The notes under the pieces are model-generated. The model was given only the letters and a program-made list of their open reading frames with translations, was not told the origin of the DNA and ran no database searches. The position numbers and the translations under genes are program-made. Of a DNA stretch of 21,692 nt, positions 6,484 to 13,899 are shown one piece after another. The DNA comes from DATBHZ01 sp036557185 (lineage in GTDB: Bacteria; Actinomycetota; Acidimicrobiia; IMCC26256; JAENVU01). Each line of letters begins with the position of its first letter. The first letter of the stretch is position 1. The stretch is taken from contig DATBHZ010000027.1 in assembly GCA_036557185.1 (NCBI GenBank), positions 1 to 21,692 on the forward strand, in the 5' to 3' direction.

Positions 6484-9174
6484 TCAGGTCACCCGCGGGT
6501 CAAGACTCTCCACGTCGATCTGGAACTCCCCGATCGCCTTCGCGACAAGGTCGCGCTTGACGGCACCCTGGCGCGCCAGCGCGTCGAGCGTCGCGACCAC
6601 GATGTGCCCCGTGTCGACCTCGAAGTGCCTGCGCAGCGCGTCACGCGTGTCCGAGAAGCCGTACCCGTCCGTGCCGAGCGGCACGAACGGCGCGGAGACG
6701 AAGCGCGCCACTTGATCGGGAACGAGCTTGAGGTAGTCGGTGACCGCGACGATCGGCCCAGCATCGTCACCCAGCTGCTCGGTGATGTACGGGATGCGCG
6801 GCTGCTCGTCGGGGTGCAGGCGGTTCCAGCGCTCGCAAGCCAGCGCGTCCTCGCGGAGGAGCTTGTAGCTCGTCGCGCTCCAGACGTCGGCCGCCACGCC
6901 ATAGCGCTCGGCGAGCACGTCCTGCGCGTCGAGAGCGCCCTGCATCATCATTCCGCTGGCGAGGATGCGGGCGTGCGCCGACCCGTCGGGAGCGGCGCGG
7001 TACCGGTAGAGACCGCGCACGATCCCGTCTTCGACGCCTTCCGGCATTGCCGGCATCGCGCGGTTCTCGTTGTAGAGCGTCAGGTAGTAGAAGCAGTCCC
7101 GCGGCTCGGGCCCGTACATCACCTTGATGCCCTCGCGGATGATCACGGCCAGCTCGAACGCGAAAGCCGGGTCGTACGCCCGGCAGTTCGGGAGGCTCGT
7201 GGCGAGCGCCTGGCTCTGGCCGTCGCAGTGCTGAAGCCCCTCGCCGGTCAGGGTCGTGCGGCCCGCGGTCGCGCCCAGCATGAAGCCGCGGCCGCGCTGG
7301 TCGCCGAACGCCCAGATCAGATCGCCGACACGCTGGAAGCCGAACATCGAATAGAAGATGAAGAACGGGATCATGGCGCGACCCCAGGTGGCGTACGCCG
7401 TCCCGGCCGCGGTGAACGACGCCATCGAGCCCGCTTCGGTGATGCCCTCCTCGAGGATCCGACCGTCGATCGCTTCGCGGTACGAGAGGAGCAGTCCCGC
7501 GTCGACCGGCTCGTAGCGCTGCCCGATCGGCGAGTAGATCTTCATGTCGCGGAACAACGCGTCGAGGCCGAACGTGCGCGCCTCATCCGGAATGATCGGC
7601 ACCACCCGCTCCCCGATCTCCGGGTCGGTCATCAGCTTGCGGAGCAGTCGCGCGAACGCGGTGGTCGTCGACGCCTGGAGCTTCTCGCCCGTCCCGGCGA
7701 TGAGCTCGGCGAACGCATCGTCCCTCGCTGACGCGAGCGGCTTCGAGCGGACCACGCGCTCGGGCAACGAGCCGTTGAGCAGCTGGCGTCGCGCCATCAT
7801 GTACTCATACTCGGGCGAGTCGAAGCCCGGGTGGTAGTACGGCGGGATCCCGTCCTCGAGCGCGCTGTCGGGGATGTCGAGATAGAGCCGGTCGCGAAAC
7901 GCCTTCAGCTCGGCCACCGACATCTTCTTGATCTGGTGCGTCGCATTGCGCGCCTCGATCTCGGTGCCGAGCGTCCATCCCTTGATGGTCTTGGCGAGGA
8001 TCACCGTCGGGACACCCTTGTGCTCGACGGCCGTCTGGTAGGCGGCGAACAGCTTGCGGTAGTCGTGGCCACCCCGCGGCAGCTTCTGGAGCTCCTCGTC
8101 GGAGAGGTGCTCGACCATCTTCTGGAGCCGCGGGTCGGGTCCGAAGAAGTGCTCGCGGATGTAGGAGCCCGACTCGGTCGCGTACTTCTGGTAGTCGCCG
8201 TCGACGTTCGCGTTCATCTGGTTGACGAGCACGCCGTCGACGTCTCGCGCCAGCAGATCGTCCCACTCTCGGCCCCAGATGACCTTGATGACGTTCCATC
8301 CCGCGCCGCGGAACGTCATCTCGAGCTCCTGGATCACCTTGTGGTTCCCGCGCACCGGGCCGTCGAGACGCTGCAGGTTGCAGTTGACGACGAAGATCAG
8401 GTTGTCGAGGTGCTCGCGCGCTGCGATCGAGAGCCCGGCGAGGGACTCGGGCTCGTCCATCTCGCCGTCACCCACGAAACACCACACGCGCGCGTCGTGC
8501 GTGTCGACCTGCTCGCGATGCATCAGGTACCGGTTGAACCGGGCCTGCGCGATGGCATTGATGGGTCCGAGACCCATCGACACGGTCGGGTACTCCCAGA
8601 AGTCCGGCATCCGCCGCGGATGCGGGTAGCTCGGGAGCCCGTTGCCGCTCACCTCGCGCCGGAACGCGTCGAGGTGCTCCTCGGTCAGCCGGCCCTCGAG
8701 GAACGCGCGCGCGTAGATGCCCGGCGCCGCGTGGCCCTGGAAGTAGATCTGGTCGCCGTAGCCGCCGTCACTCTTCCCGCGGAAGAAGTGGTTGAAGCCG
8801 ACCTCGTACAAGGCGGCCGCGGACGCGTAGGTCGACAGATGTCCCCCGAGACCCTCGTAGCGGTAGTTCGCACGGTCGACCATCGCGACCGCATTCCACC
8901 GGACGAAAGCGCGGATGCGCCGCTCGATGTACTCGTCGCCCGGAAACCACCCCTCCTGCTCCGGCGGGATCGTGTTGATGTACGGGGTGGAGGTCATCGC
9001 AGGGACACCGACGCCCTGCTCGTTGGCTCGGGCCAACAACCGCGCGAGCAGGTATCGCGCACGATCGCGCCCGCTCGCGCCGACGACCGCGTCGAGCGAG
9101 TCCAGCCACTCCTCCGTCTCTGCCGGGTCGATGTCCGGCAGCTGGTGGAGGAACCCGTCGATGAACATACCCAC
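6484..9174 (-). CDS. aceE: Pyruvate dehydrogenase E1 component, homodimeric type
   Basis: The 896-residue length and content match AceE, the thiamine-diphosphate E1 of the pyruvate dehydrogenase complex, which decarboxylates pyruvate and acetylates the E2 lipoyl group. The ThDP/Mg motif is complete: GDGEMDEPES (235-244) and NCNLQRLDGPVRGN (264-277). Upstream features GGHLSTYASAA (110-120) and FQGHAAPGIYARAF (145-158) are typical, as is the C-terminal transketolase-like half (TAGRTTLTGEGLQHCDGQS). The annotated GTG is 9 nt from GGAGGAGGA; an ATG two codons later (9168) follows AGAAGGAC and is equally possible. No E2 or E3 gene is adjacent, as is common in actinobacteria. Confidence 0.96.
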   Translation of the reverse strand: MGMFIDGFLHQLPDIDPAETEEWLDSLDAVVGASGRDRARYLLARLLARANEQGVGVPAMTSTPYINTIPPEQEGWFPGDEYIERRIRAFVRWNAVAMVDRANYRYEGLGGHLSTYASAAALYEVGFNHFFRGKSDGGYGDQIYFQGHAAPGIYARAFLEGRLTEEHLDAFRREVSGNGLPSYPHPRRMPDFWEYPTVSMGLGPINAIAQARFNRYLMHREQVDTHDARVWCFVGDGEMDEPESLAGLSIAAREHLDNLIFVVNCNLQRLDGPVRGNHKVIQELEMTFRGAGWNVIKVIWGREWDDLLARDVDGVLVNQMNANVDGDYQKYATESGSYIREHFFGPDPRLQKMVEHLSDEELQKLPRGGHDYRKLFAAYQTAVEHKGVPTVILAKTIKGWTLGTEIEARNATHQIKKMSVAELKAFRDRLYLDIPDSALEDGIPPYYHPGFDSPEYEYMMARRQLLNGSLPERVVRSKPLASARDDAFAELIAGTGEKLQASTTTAFARLLRKLMTDPEIGERVVPIIPDEARTFGLDALFRDMKIYSPIGQRYEPVDAGLLLSYREAIDGRILEEGITEAGSMASFTAAGTAYATWGRAMIPFFIFYSMFGFQRVGDLIWAFGDQRGRGFMLGATAGRTTLTGEGLQHCDGQSQALATSLPNCRAYDPAFAFELAVIIREGIKVMYGPEPRDCFYYLTLYNENRAMPAMPEGVEDGIVRGLYRYRAAPDGSAHARILASGMMMQGALDAQDVLAERYGVAADVWSATSYKLLREDALACERWNRLHPDEQPRIPYITEQLGDDAGPIVAVTDYLKLVPDQVARFVSAPFVPLGTDGYGFSDTRDALRRHFEVDTGHIVVATLDALARQGAVKRDLVAKAIGEFQIDVESLDPRVT

Positions 9175-9338
9175 GTCCTTCTGTCCTCCTCCAGGCTAGG
9201 ACTATCCGGTTGAGCATCGGACGGCATGGGCCCCGAGGTTGAGGCTCGCTTCAGGAGAAGGTTTCGAGGTTCGCAGGAACGCAGGCGCAGTGGGTGGATC
9301 AGCGTCCGCGTGGCTTTCGCGCTCGGCGCTCGCGCGGC

Positions 9339-9500
9339 CTAGAGGACGTCGATGACGAACAGCATCCCGTCGGCTCCGACCGCGAACGTCTCGTTGCAGC
9401 TCTCGCACTGAAGGCGAAGGTCTTCGCGGTTGTTGACAGGGCCCGTGAACGGAATGAGCTCTTTGGCAATGCCACGGCACCGCGGGCACGTTCGCTCCAT
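9339..9500 (-). CDS. Small zinc-ribbon protein
   Basis: The 53-residue ORF starts MERTCPRCRGIAKEL and contains two CxxC pairs (CPRC at residues 5-8 and CESC at about 32-35) spaced as in a zinc ribbon. It ends with a hydrophobic LFVIDVL. A GGGTAT hexamer (9515-9510 on the minus strand) lies 9 bp before the ATG, but there is no GTTT at the right spacing and no strong Shine-Dalgarno. Longer in-frame readings upstream are low-complexity and unlikely. Structural zinc binding is inferred from the cysteine pattern; function is unknown. Confidence 0.55.
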   Translation of the reverse strand: MERTCPRCRGIAKELIPFTGPVNNREDLRLQCESCNETFAVGADGMLFVIDVL

Positions 9501-9896
9501 GGCTGGAACATACCCAGGGATCGACGCGGAGAGCCTGTCCACCACAACCTGCTTCCCTCGAGAGAGATGAGAAAGGGATCGGCACCGGAGACGGGCAGCG
9601 GTGGGGACCGAGTGCCGGTGCCCAACCCCCCTGTCTTCCGTACCCCGATCACGGATCTTCGTAACCGTCGGGCTCCAACGGGACTTGGCGGGACGCGTGA
9701 GAGCCCCCGGCTGCGGTCGACTGGGGGGCCGGACGCAGGACCGAGGGCTCTCGATGTCGGGGGACAGAACCGCCCGACACTTCGTCATACCCCAGCACGC
9801 ACACGCGAACCAGGACCGTGCGTGAATGGTCCGCAATCTCCCCGAGGGCCCCTCTGTGACCGTCTGAGCGGAACCGGTAGCTCTGGAGAGCCGCTG
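9501..9896. other. Gene-free stretch with two hairpins
   Basis: I find no convincing protein gene here. The stretch lies between the 3' end of the enoyl-CoA hydratase gene and the 5' end of the zinc-ribbon gene. Its left end should hold the zinc-ribbon promoter. Its middle holds two adjacent inverted repeats (9699-9752 and 9755-9779). Confidence 0.6.
9699..9779. repeat. Tandem inverted repeats (possible structured RNA or terminator)
   Basis: The outer element pairs GAGAGCCC (9699-9706) with GGGCTCTC (9745-9752), and inside it CGGTC pairs with GACCG. Two bases later TGTCGGG (9755-9761) pairs with CCCGACA (9773-9779) around an 11-nt loop. Neither has a T-tract. They lie 118-198 bp downstream of the enoyl-CoA hydratase stop and could end that transcript or form a structured RNA. 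Confidence 0.4.
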
Positions 9897-10661
9897 CTAT
9901 CCGGGCGCGTCCGGGTGCGAGCGCGGCGGTGCTTCCGTCTGTCCGACCGCTCCGGGTGCGAACAGTCTCCGCATGGTCTCGCCGAAGCGGATCGCTTCGA
10001 CGGGCGACATCGACCGCGACCTGACCGCGACCTCCTTGGTCGCGCGCGCCGCGAGCGGCGCGGCGCGCACCAATCGCCGGGCAAGTGAGCGGGCTTCCTC
10101 GAGCAGGTCATCGTGCGGCACGACCCAGCCCGCGAGCCCGATCTCGTGGGCGCGGCCGGCGTCGATCTGCTCCCCCGTGAGCAGCAGCTCCATCGCGTGC
10201 TGCCATCCGATCCTCTCCGGCAGCCGGATGGCTCCGACGATCGTCGGAACGCCGAGCGTCACCTCCGGATAGGCGAAAGTCGCCTGGTCGGAGGCGATCA
10301 CGAAGTCGCACCACGTCACCATCGTCAAGCCGTAACCGATACAAGGGCCATTGACCGCCGCGATGACCGGTTTGAAGATCTCCCAGCCGCTCTCGAACGA
10401 GTTCGTCGTCGGTCGCTCCCAGAACGTTCCGGAGAACTCACCGGTCGCGCCGGCGCCGTCGCGTAGATCGGCTCCGGCGCAGAACGCTCGGCCGTTCCCC
10501 GTCACGATCGCGACCCAGGCGTCCTCCTCGTCCCGGAAGCGCTCGAATGCAGCGTTGAGGTCGCGCCGGAGCGCGCCGTTGACGGCGTTCAACGCCTGTG
10601 GACGGTTGTATCGGATTGTCGCGATGTGCGCGTCGAGCTCGTACGTGGCGGCGTCGCCCAT
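9897..10661 (-). CDS. Enoyl-CoA hydratase/isomerase family protein
   Basis: The 254-residue protein is a crotonase-fold enzyme. It has the N-terminal 'IATIRYNRPQALNAVNGALRRDL' strand-helix, the oxyanion-hole segment GRAFCAGADLRD, and the second signature KPVIAAVNGPCIGYGLTMVTWCDFVIASDQATFAYPEVTLGV. The catalytic-glutamate position after the second signature reads 'PEVTLGVPTIVGAIRLPERIG'. Crotonases act on CoA thioesters, usually hydrating enoyl-CoA in beta-oxidation; the exact substrate is not known. I chose the ATG at 10661 (MGDAATYELD) because the domain starts there; the longer reading from 10727 would overlap the divergent anti-sigma gene. The Shine-Dalgarno is weak. Confidence 0.88.
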   Translation of the reverse strand: MGDAATYELDAHIATIRYNRPQALNAVNGALRRDLNAAFERFRDEEDAWVAIVTGNGRAFCAGADLRDGAGATGEFSGTFWERPTTNSFESGWEIFKPVIAAVNGPCIGYGLTMVTWCDFVIASDQATFAYPEVTLGVPTIVGAIRLPERIGWQHAMELLLTGEQIDAGRAHEIGLAGWVVPHDDLLEEARSLARRLVRAAPLAARATKEVAVRSRSMSPVEAIRFGETMRRLFAPGAVGQTEAPPRSHPDAPG

Positions 10662-10719
10662 GGCACGATCTTGACCCACCTGGCGGCGAGCCTGCACCTG
10701 CCATACCGTCTTGCTCGGA

Positions 10720-11085
10720 ATGGACATCGTGCGACTGACCGTGCCGGGCTCCCCGGAGTACTTGCGGCTCGCTCGATTGGCGACGGCCGACGTCGCGGCG
10801 CGCGCAGGCTTCGACTACGAGCAGGTCGAGGACTTGCGAACGGCAGTCGACGAGCTGGCGTTCGCGTTGCTCCGGAGCGAACCGTCGACGCTCACCTTGG
10901 AGCTCGAGCTCCAGGACCTCGAGCTCGAGATACGCGGACAGACGGCGCCGAACGGCGTAGACGAAGCTCCAGGACTCAGCTCACTGGCGCAAGCGATCGT
11001 CGGGGCGGTCCTCGATCACTCCGAGCTCGGGGCGCGTGACGGCGTCGGGTATTTCGTCCTGCGAAAGAAGCTCCGGATGCGATGA
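10720..11085 (+). CDS. UsfX/RsbW-like anti-sigma factor (degenerate ATPase fold)
   Basis: This 121-residue protein has the HATPase-type anti-sigma layout: an N-terminal strand and helix (VRLTVPGSPEYLRLARLATADVA), then LRTAVDELAFALL. That segment aligns with the N-box of RsbW, but the catalytic Asn four residues after Glu45 is Ala, and no clear DxGxG or GxG box follows. The same VDE-type degenerate motif is found in mycobacterial UsfX, the anti-SigF protein. Its stop overlaps the sigma factor start (ATGA at 11082-11085), so it is translationally coupled with its likely target. A TTG at 10711 is an alternative start. It should bind and silence the downstream sigma factor. Confidence 0.8.
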   Translation: MDIVRLTVPGSPEYLRLARLATADVAARAGFDYEQVEDLRTAVDELAFALLRSEPSTLTLELELQDLELEIRGQTAPNGVDEAPGLSSLAQAIVGAVLDHSELGARDGVGYFVLRKKLRMR

Positions 11086-11801
11086 GCTCCTTGCCATCGG
11101 ACGCCACGGAGCTGTTCCGGCGGTACCGCGGGACGCGGGACCGGACAGCGCGCGACGAGCTGGTCGCGACCTACCTCTCATTGGCACGCAGTCTCGCTGC
11201 GCGGTACCGGCACAAGGGCGAACCCATCGACGATCTCGAGCAGGTCGCCACGTTGGGGCTCATCAAGGCGATCGACAGGTTCGACCCCGACCGCGGTGTT
11301 GCCTTCGTCGGGTTCGCCACCCCCACCATCCTCGGGGAGCTCAAGCGCCACTTCCGTGACCATGCGTGGTCGGTGCGTGTGCCGCGTACGACGAAGGAGC
11401 AAGTAGCTCAGCTTCGGCGGGCAGTCGACGAGCGCAGCCACGCCTTGGGGAGAGCACCCACGATCGAGGAGCTCGCGATCGCGATGGGCGTCGACACCGA
11501 GGAGGTGCTCGAAGCGATCGAAGCCGGTCGTGCATTCGCACCGGACCCGTTGGAGGCACACACGGAGCCCCGCGACGAACGAACCGACGATGGCACGAGT
11601 CACGTCGACGACCGTGTCGATGTCGAACGGATACTTGCCGAGCTCCCGGACGACGAACGCCTCGCCGTCGAGCTCCGCTTCTTCGACGAGCTCACCCAGA
11701 CCCAGATCGCGGAGCGGCTCGGCGTGAGCCAGATGCAGGTGTCGCGGCTCCTTCGCCGTGCGCTGGTACGCCTCCGGCCGGAGCGTGTCGTACGCGGGTG
11801 A
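11082..11801 (+). CDS. SigB/SigF/SigG-family RNA polymerase sigma factor (copy 1)
   Basis: The 239-residue protein has sigma regions 2, 3 and 4. Region 2 spans about 42-95 (DDLEQVATLGLIKAIDRFDPDRG, then FATPTILGELKRHFRD, the hallmark of the SigB/F/G family). Region 3 spans about 100-150 with a TIEELAIAMGV helix. Region 4 spans about 185-232, with the helix-turn-helix LTQTQIAERLGVSQMQVSRLLRRAL. It is co-translated with the upstream UsfX-like protein, so it is probably held inactive until that protein is titrated. The linker between regions 3 and 4 is acidic (EPRDERTDDG). A hairpin terminator follows. Paralogous to the sigma factor at 12218-12982, to which it points tail-to-tail. Confidence 0.95.
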   Translation: MSSLPSDATELFRRYRGTRDRTARDELVATYLSLARSLAARYRHKGEPIDDLEQVATLGLIKAIDRFDPDRGVAFVGFATPTILGELKRHFRDHAWSVRVPRTTKEQVAQLRRAVDERSHALGRAPTIEELAIAMGVDTEEVLEAIEAGRAFAPDPLEAHTEPRDERTDDGTSHVDDRVDVERILAELPDDERLAVELRFFDELTQTQIAERLGVSQMQVSRLLRRALVRLRPERVVRG

Positions 11802-11829
11802 ACCCGGCATCAACCCGGGCCGGACGCGC

Positions 11830-11862
11830 AAGTGCGGCCCGGCATCAGCTCGGGCCGCACTT
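11830..11862 (+). terminator. Perfect 12-bp hairpin after sigma operon 1
   Basis: AAGTGCGGCCCG (11830-11841) and CGGGCCGCACTT (11851-11862) pair perfectly around a 9-nt loop, 28 bp after the sigma factor stop. There is no T-tract, as is usual in high-GC actinobacteria. A smaller hairpin (CCCGG/CCGGG, 11803-11819) with the same CCCGGCATCA start sits just before it. It may also stop transcripts from the convergent operon. Confidence 0.75.
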
Positions 11863-11960
11863 GACCGGGCGAGTGGGGCTGAGGACAGGTGTGCGGGGTC
11901 CCACCCGGTACAAAGTTCTCTACCCGGTTGAGCGGCCTCCCAAACCGGCGGTCACGCCGC

Positions 11961-12221
11961 TCATCCCCGGTCGGCCCGCCGGAGCTCCTCGGCGAGCCGA
12001 AGCCAGTTCCGTTCGGCCTCCTGGAGCTGGGCCACCCGCCGGCGAGCGCTGATCAGATCCTCTCGGGCGTCCGCCAGCTGCTTGCCTGCCGACTCGATCT
12101 GCTGGCGGAGGAGCTGCTCGGGTTCCAGCGGCTCGCCGCGCTGTCCCCCACGACGGTCCGATATCGAGCTCCACGCCACCCGCAACAGGGCGCTGTCTGC
12201 TGGTTGCACACTGTGCATCAT
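11961..12221 (-). CDS. Small coiled-coil protein coupled to sigma factor 2
   Basis: The 86-residue protein has a polar N-terminus and then a long, uninterrupted amphipathic helix (residues 32-83: EPEQLLRQQIESAGKQL and on), with heptad-like Leu/Ile/Ala spacing typical of a coiled coil. Its ATG overlaps the sigma factor stop in ATGA (12218-12221), so it is the third gene of the anti-sigma/sigma operon. I do not recognise a family. Position suggests a regulator or partner of the sigma system, but this is inference only. Confidence 0.6.
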   Translation of the reverse strand: MMHSVQPADSALLRVAWSSISDRRGGQRGEPLEPEQLLRQQIESAGKQLADAREDLISARRRVAQLQEAERNWLRLAEELRRADRG

Positions 12222-12982
12222 CTGATCTCCAGGTCCTCGAGCTCCAGGTCGGCCACCGATCGCAGGCGATCGAGCGACCGTGCGATCAGCCGTGAGACGT
12301 GCATCTGACTCAGACCGATCTCCCGGCCGATCTCCGCTTGGGTCAGGCCGCCGAGAAAGCGCATCCGCAGGATCGATCGCTCACGTTGGTCGAGCATCTG
12401 GAGCAGGCGCTCGGCCGCCGCTCGCTGCTCCACGGCCTCCATGCCTCGCTCCCGCTCCCCCAGCGTCTCCAGCATGCTGTGCTCCGAACCGTTCGGATCG
12501 GGCCGTTCGAGCGTGCTCGTGCGGAAGGCGCGGGCCGCCTCCATCGATTCGAGGATGACCTCCTCGTTGTACCCGGTCTGCTTCGCGATCTCTGCCACGG
12601 TTGGTGAACGGCCGAGACTCTGCGAGAGCTCGTCCACCGCACGCGCGACGTCGAGGGCGGACTCCTGGAGCGAGCGAGGCACCCGGACCGTCCACTGACC
12701 GCGGAAATGGCGTTTGAGCTCGCCCAGGATGGTCGGGGCTGCGAAGGTGCTGAAGGCGTATCCCATCGAGGGGTCGAACCGTTCGACGGCCTTCAGCAGG
12801 CCGAGCATCGCGACCTGATACAGGTCGTCGAGCTCCTCCCCACGGTGTTGGAAGCGGCGCGCCAGCATCCTCGCGAGCTGCTGGTGCTCCGCGACGAGCG
12901 CGTCTCGCTTCTCGCGGTCGCCGTCACGCCGATACTCGCGGAAACGCGCGAGCTCGTCAGACCGCGACGGCTGGGCCGTCAT
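12218..12982 (-). CDS. SigB/SigF/SigG-family RNA polymerase sigma factor (copy 2)
   Basis: The 254-residue protein has region 2 at about 45-97 (LDDLYQVAMLGLLKAVERFDPSMG, then FAAPTILGELKRHFRGQ), region 3 at 100-150 (SPTVAEIAKQTGYNEEVI) and region 4 at about 190-240, with the helix-turn-helix LTQAEIGREIGLSQMHVSRLIARSL. It is paralogous to the sigma factor at 11082 but clearly diverged, especially in the 3-4 linker, so the two may differ in timing or promoter choice. ATGA overlaps join it to the anti-sigma gene upstream (12979-12982) and the coiled-coil gene downstream. The C-terminus is acidic (DLELEDLEIR). Confidence 0.95.
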   Translation of the reverse strand: MTAQPSRSDELARFREYRRDGDREKRDALVAEHQQLARMLARRFQHRGEELDDLYQVAMLGLLKAVERFDPSMGYAFSTFAAPTILGELKRHFRGQWTVRVPRSLQESALDVARAVDELSQSLGRSPTVAEIAKQTGYNEEVILESMEAARAFRTSTLERPDPNGSEHSMLETLGERERGMEAVEQRAAAERLLQMLDQRERSILRMRFLGGLTQAEIGREIGLSQMHVSRLIARSLDRLRSVADLELEDLEIR

Positions 12983-13380
12983 ACGGCGCTGCGGGCCCGC
13001 TTCGACATCAGGAAGCGTGCACCATGCTCGTCAGCACCCAACGAGTGCTCGTCGGAGGCAGCTCGGACGATGGCTCCTGCAAGCTGCGTTGTCTCGAGCG
13101 GACGCGACGCCGGCGTTCCCTCGCGGCGGCCTTCTACTCGCAGCTCACCCTCTCGGATCGTGAACACGAGCTCGATGATCGGATCTCCCGAAATGACCGA
13201 AGCGAGCAGCACGTGCGCCAGCTCGTCGACCGCGATGCGGACGTCGTCGAGCTCGTCGAGGCTCATACCCACGCGCTCTCCCATGTCGACGGCCGCGAGC
13301 CGGGCGATGCGGAGGAACTCGGGGCGCGCGGGGATGGTCAGCCGGACGCGTTGCGGTGGGCTCCAGCCGTCGCTCGCCAC
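12979..13380 (-). CDS. UsfX/RsbW-like anti-sigma factor (copy 2)
   Basis: From GTG at 13380 the product is 133 residues: VRLTIPARPEFLRIARLAAVDMG, then DDVRIAVDELAHVLLAS. As in its paralog at 10720, the Asn of the RsbW N-box is missing (Val four residues after Glu53) and no glycine boxes are visible, so it resembles UsfX and is unlikely to be an active kinase. AGGAAGGA lies upstream of the GTG. A longer reading to 13500 is open, but it would cover the promoter and start of the divergent STAS gene. The stop overlaps the sigma factor start (ATGA). It should be the antagonist of sigma factor 2. Confidence 0.78.
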   Translation of the reverse strand: MASDGWSPPQRVRLTIPARPEFLRIARLAAVDMGERVGMSLDELDDVRIAVDELAHVLLASVISGDPIIELVFTIREGELRVEGRREGTPASRPLETTQLAGAIVRAASDEHSLGADEHGARFLMSKRARSAV

Positions 13381-13416
13381 TTCAGCCGATCCTTCCTGAG
13401 CAGATCGCGTCGGCTC

Positions 13417-13442
13417 GTTTGGGAATGCCAGGGATCGGGTAT
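13417..13442 (+). promoter_or_regulatory. SigF-type promoter GTTT-N16-GGGTAT for the STAS gene
   Basis: GTTT (13417-13420), a 16-bp spacer and GGGTAT (13437-13442) match the SigF-type consensus exactly. It lies 39 bp before the STAS start, in the region divergent from anti-sigma copy 2. This is the best box in the window and implies that the stress sigma factor drives its own anti-anti-sigma gene. Confidence 0.65.
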
Positions 13443-13481
13443 GCACAAGGCGCGTTTCCGCGCGGGGGAAAGGACACGGGA

Positions 13482-13805
13482 ATGGACGATGGGCCGGCAA
13501 ACGCGACGTTTCGACACTCCGAGACGGACGGGGAGCCTGTCCTCCACGTGGACGGCGAAATCGATGTTGCCAACGCCGGCCTCTTCCGCAGAGAGCTGGA
13601 TGCCGCGCTCGCGCGTAGCTCCGGGGCGATCAGCGTCGACTTCTCGGGCGTTGGATTCATCGATTCCTCGGGAATTGGTGTGCTCGTCGGCGTGCTCAAA
13701 GCTGCACAGGCAAGAGGCGGCAGCGTCACGATCCTCGATCCGACAGCCAGCTCTCGACGCCTCTTCGAGATCACGGGGCTGACCGAAGAGTTCGGACTCG
13801 CCTGA
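13482..13805 (+). CDS. STAS-domain anti-anti-sigma factor (RsbV/SpoIIAA-like)
   Basis: The 107-residue protein is a single STAS domain: FRHSETDGEPVLHVDGEIDVANAG, then VDFSGVGFIDSSGIGVLVG. The conserved DSSG (residues 61-64) holds the serine that is phosphorylated by the partner kinase in SpoIIAA/RsbV proteins. The unphosphorylated form binds the anti-sigma factor and frees the sigma factor. The start at 13482 is set by AAAGGA about 7 nt upstream; the longer reading includes promoter sequence. It is divergent from anti-sigma copy 2 and has a perfect SigF-type promoter. Which anti-sigma protein it binds is not evident. Confidence 0.88.
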   Translation: MDDGPANATFRHSETDGEPVLHVDGEIDVANAGLFRRELDAALARSSGAISVDFSGVGFIDSSGIGVLVGVLKAAQARGGSVTILDPTASSRRLFEITGLTEEFGLA

Positions 13806-13861
13806 ACGGGCCCATGACGCTTCAGTACCCGAAGTCGCTCCCGGCCAAACCGGTCGCGGGG

Positions 13862-13887
13862 GTTTGTCGGCGGTCGGGGGCGGGAAT
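13862..13887 (+). promoter_or_regulatory. SigF-like promoter GTTT-N16-GGGAAT for the kinase-type ATPase
   Basis: GTTT (13862-13865) and GGGAAT (13882-13887) are 16 bp apart; the -10 has one mismatch to GGGTAT. Transcription from it would start near 13894, which excludes the longest TTG start (13864) and fits a start at 13900 or 13927. Confidence 0.42.
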
Positions 13888-13899
13888 GCGTCCTGCATC

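Noticed and set aside
7831..9213. Long open frame (460 codons) on the + strand opposite aceE
   Set aside because: It is antisense to a clear AceE with intact catalytic motifs. Its product is rich in Val, Arg, Asp and Glu without any domain, as expected from the complement of a GC-rich gene.
9601..9825. 74-codon + strand frame in the gap between zinc-ribbon and enoyl-CoA hydratase genes
   Set aside because: No Shine-Dalgarno and no recognisable domain, and its bases form the two hairpins. Treated as non-coding.
13381..13500. N-terminal extension of anti-sigma copy 2 to 13500
   Set aside because: It would cover the divergent SigF-type promoter and the start of the STAS gene. The extension has no homologous counterpart in the paralog at 10720.
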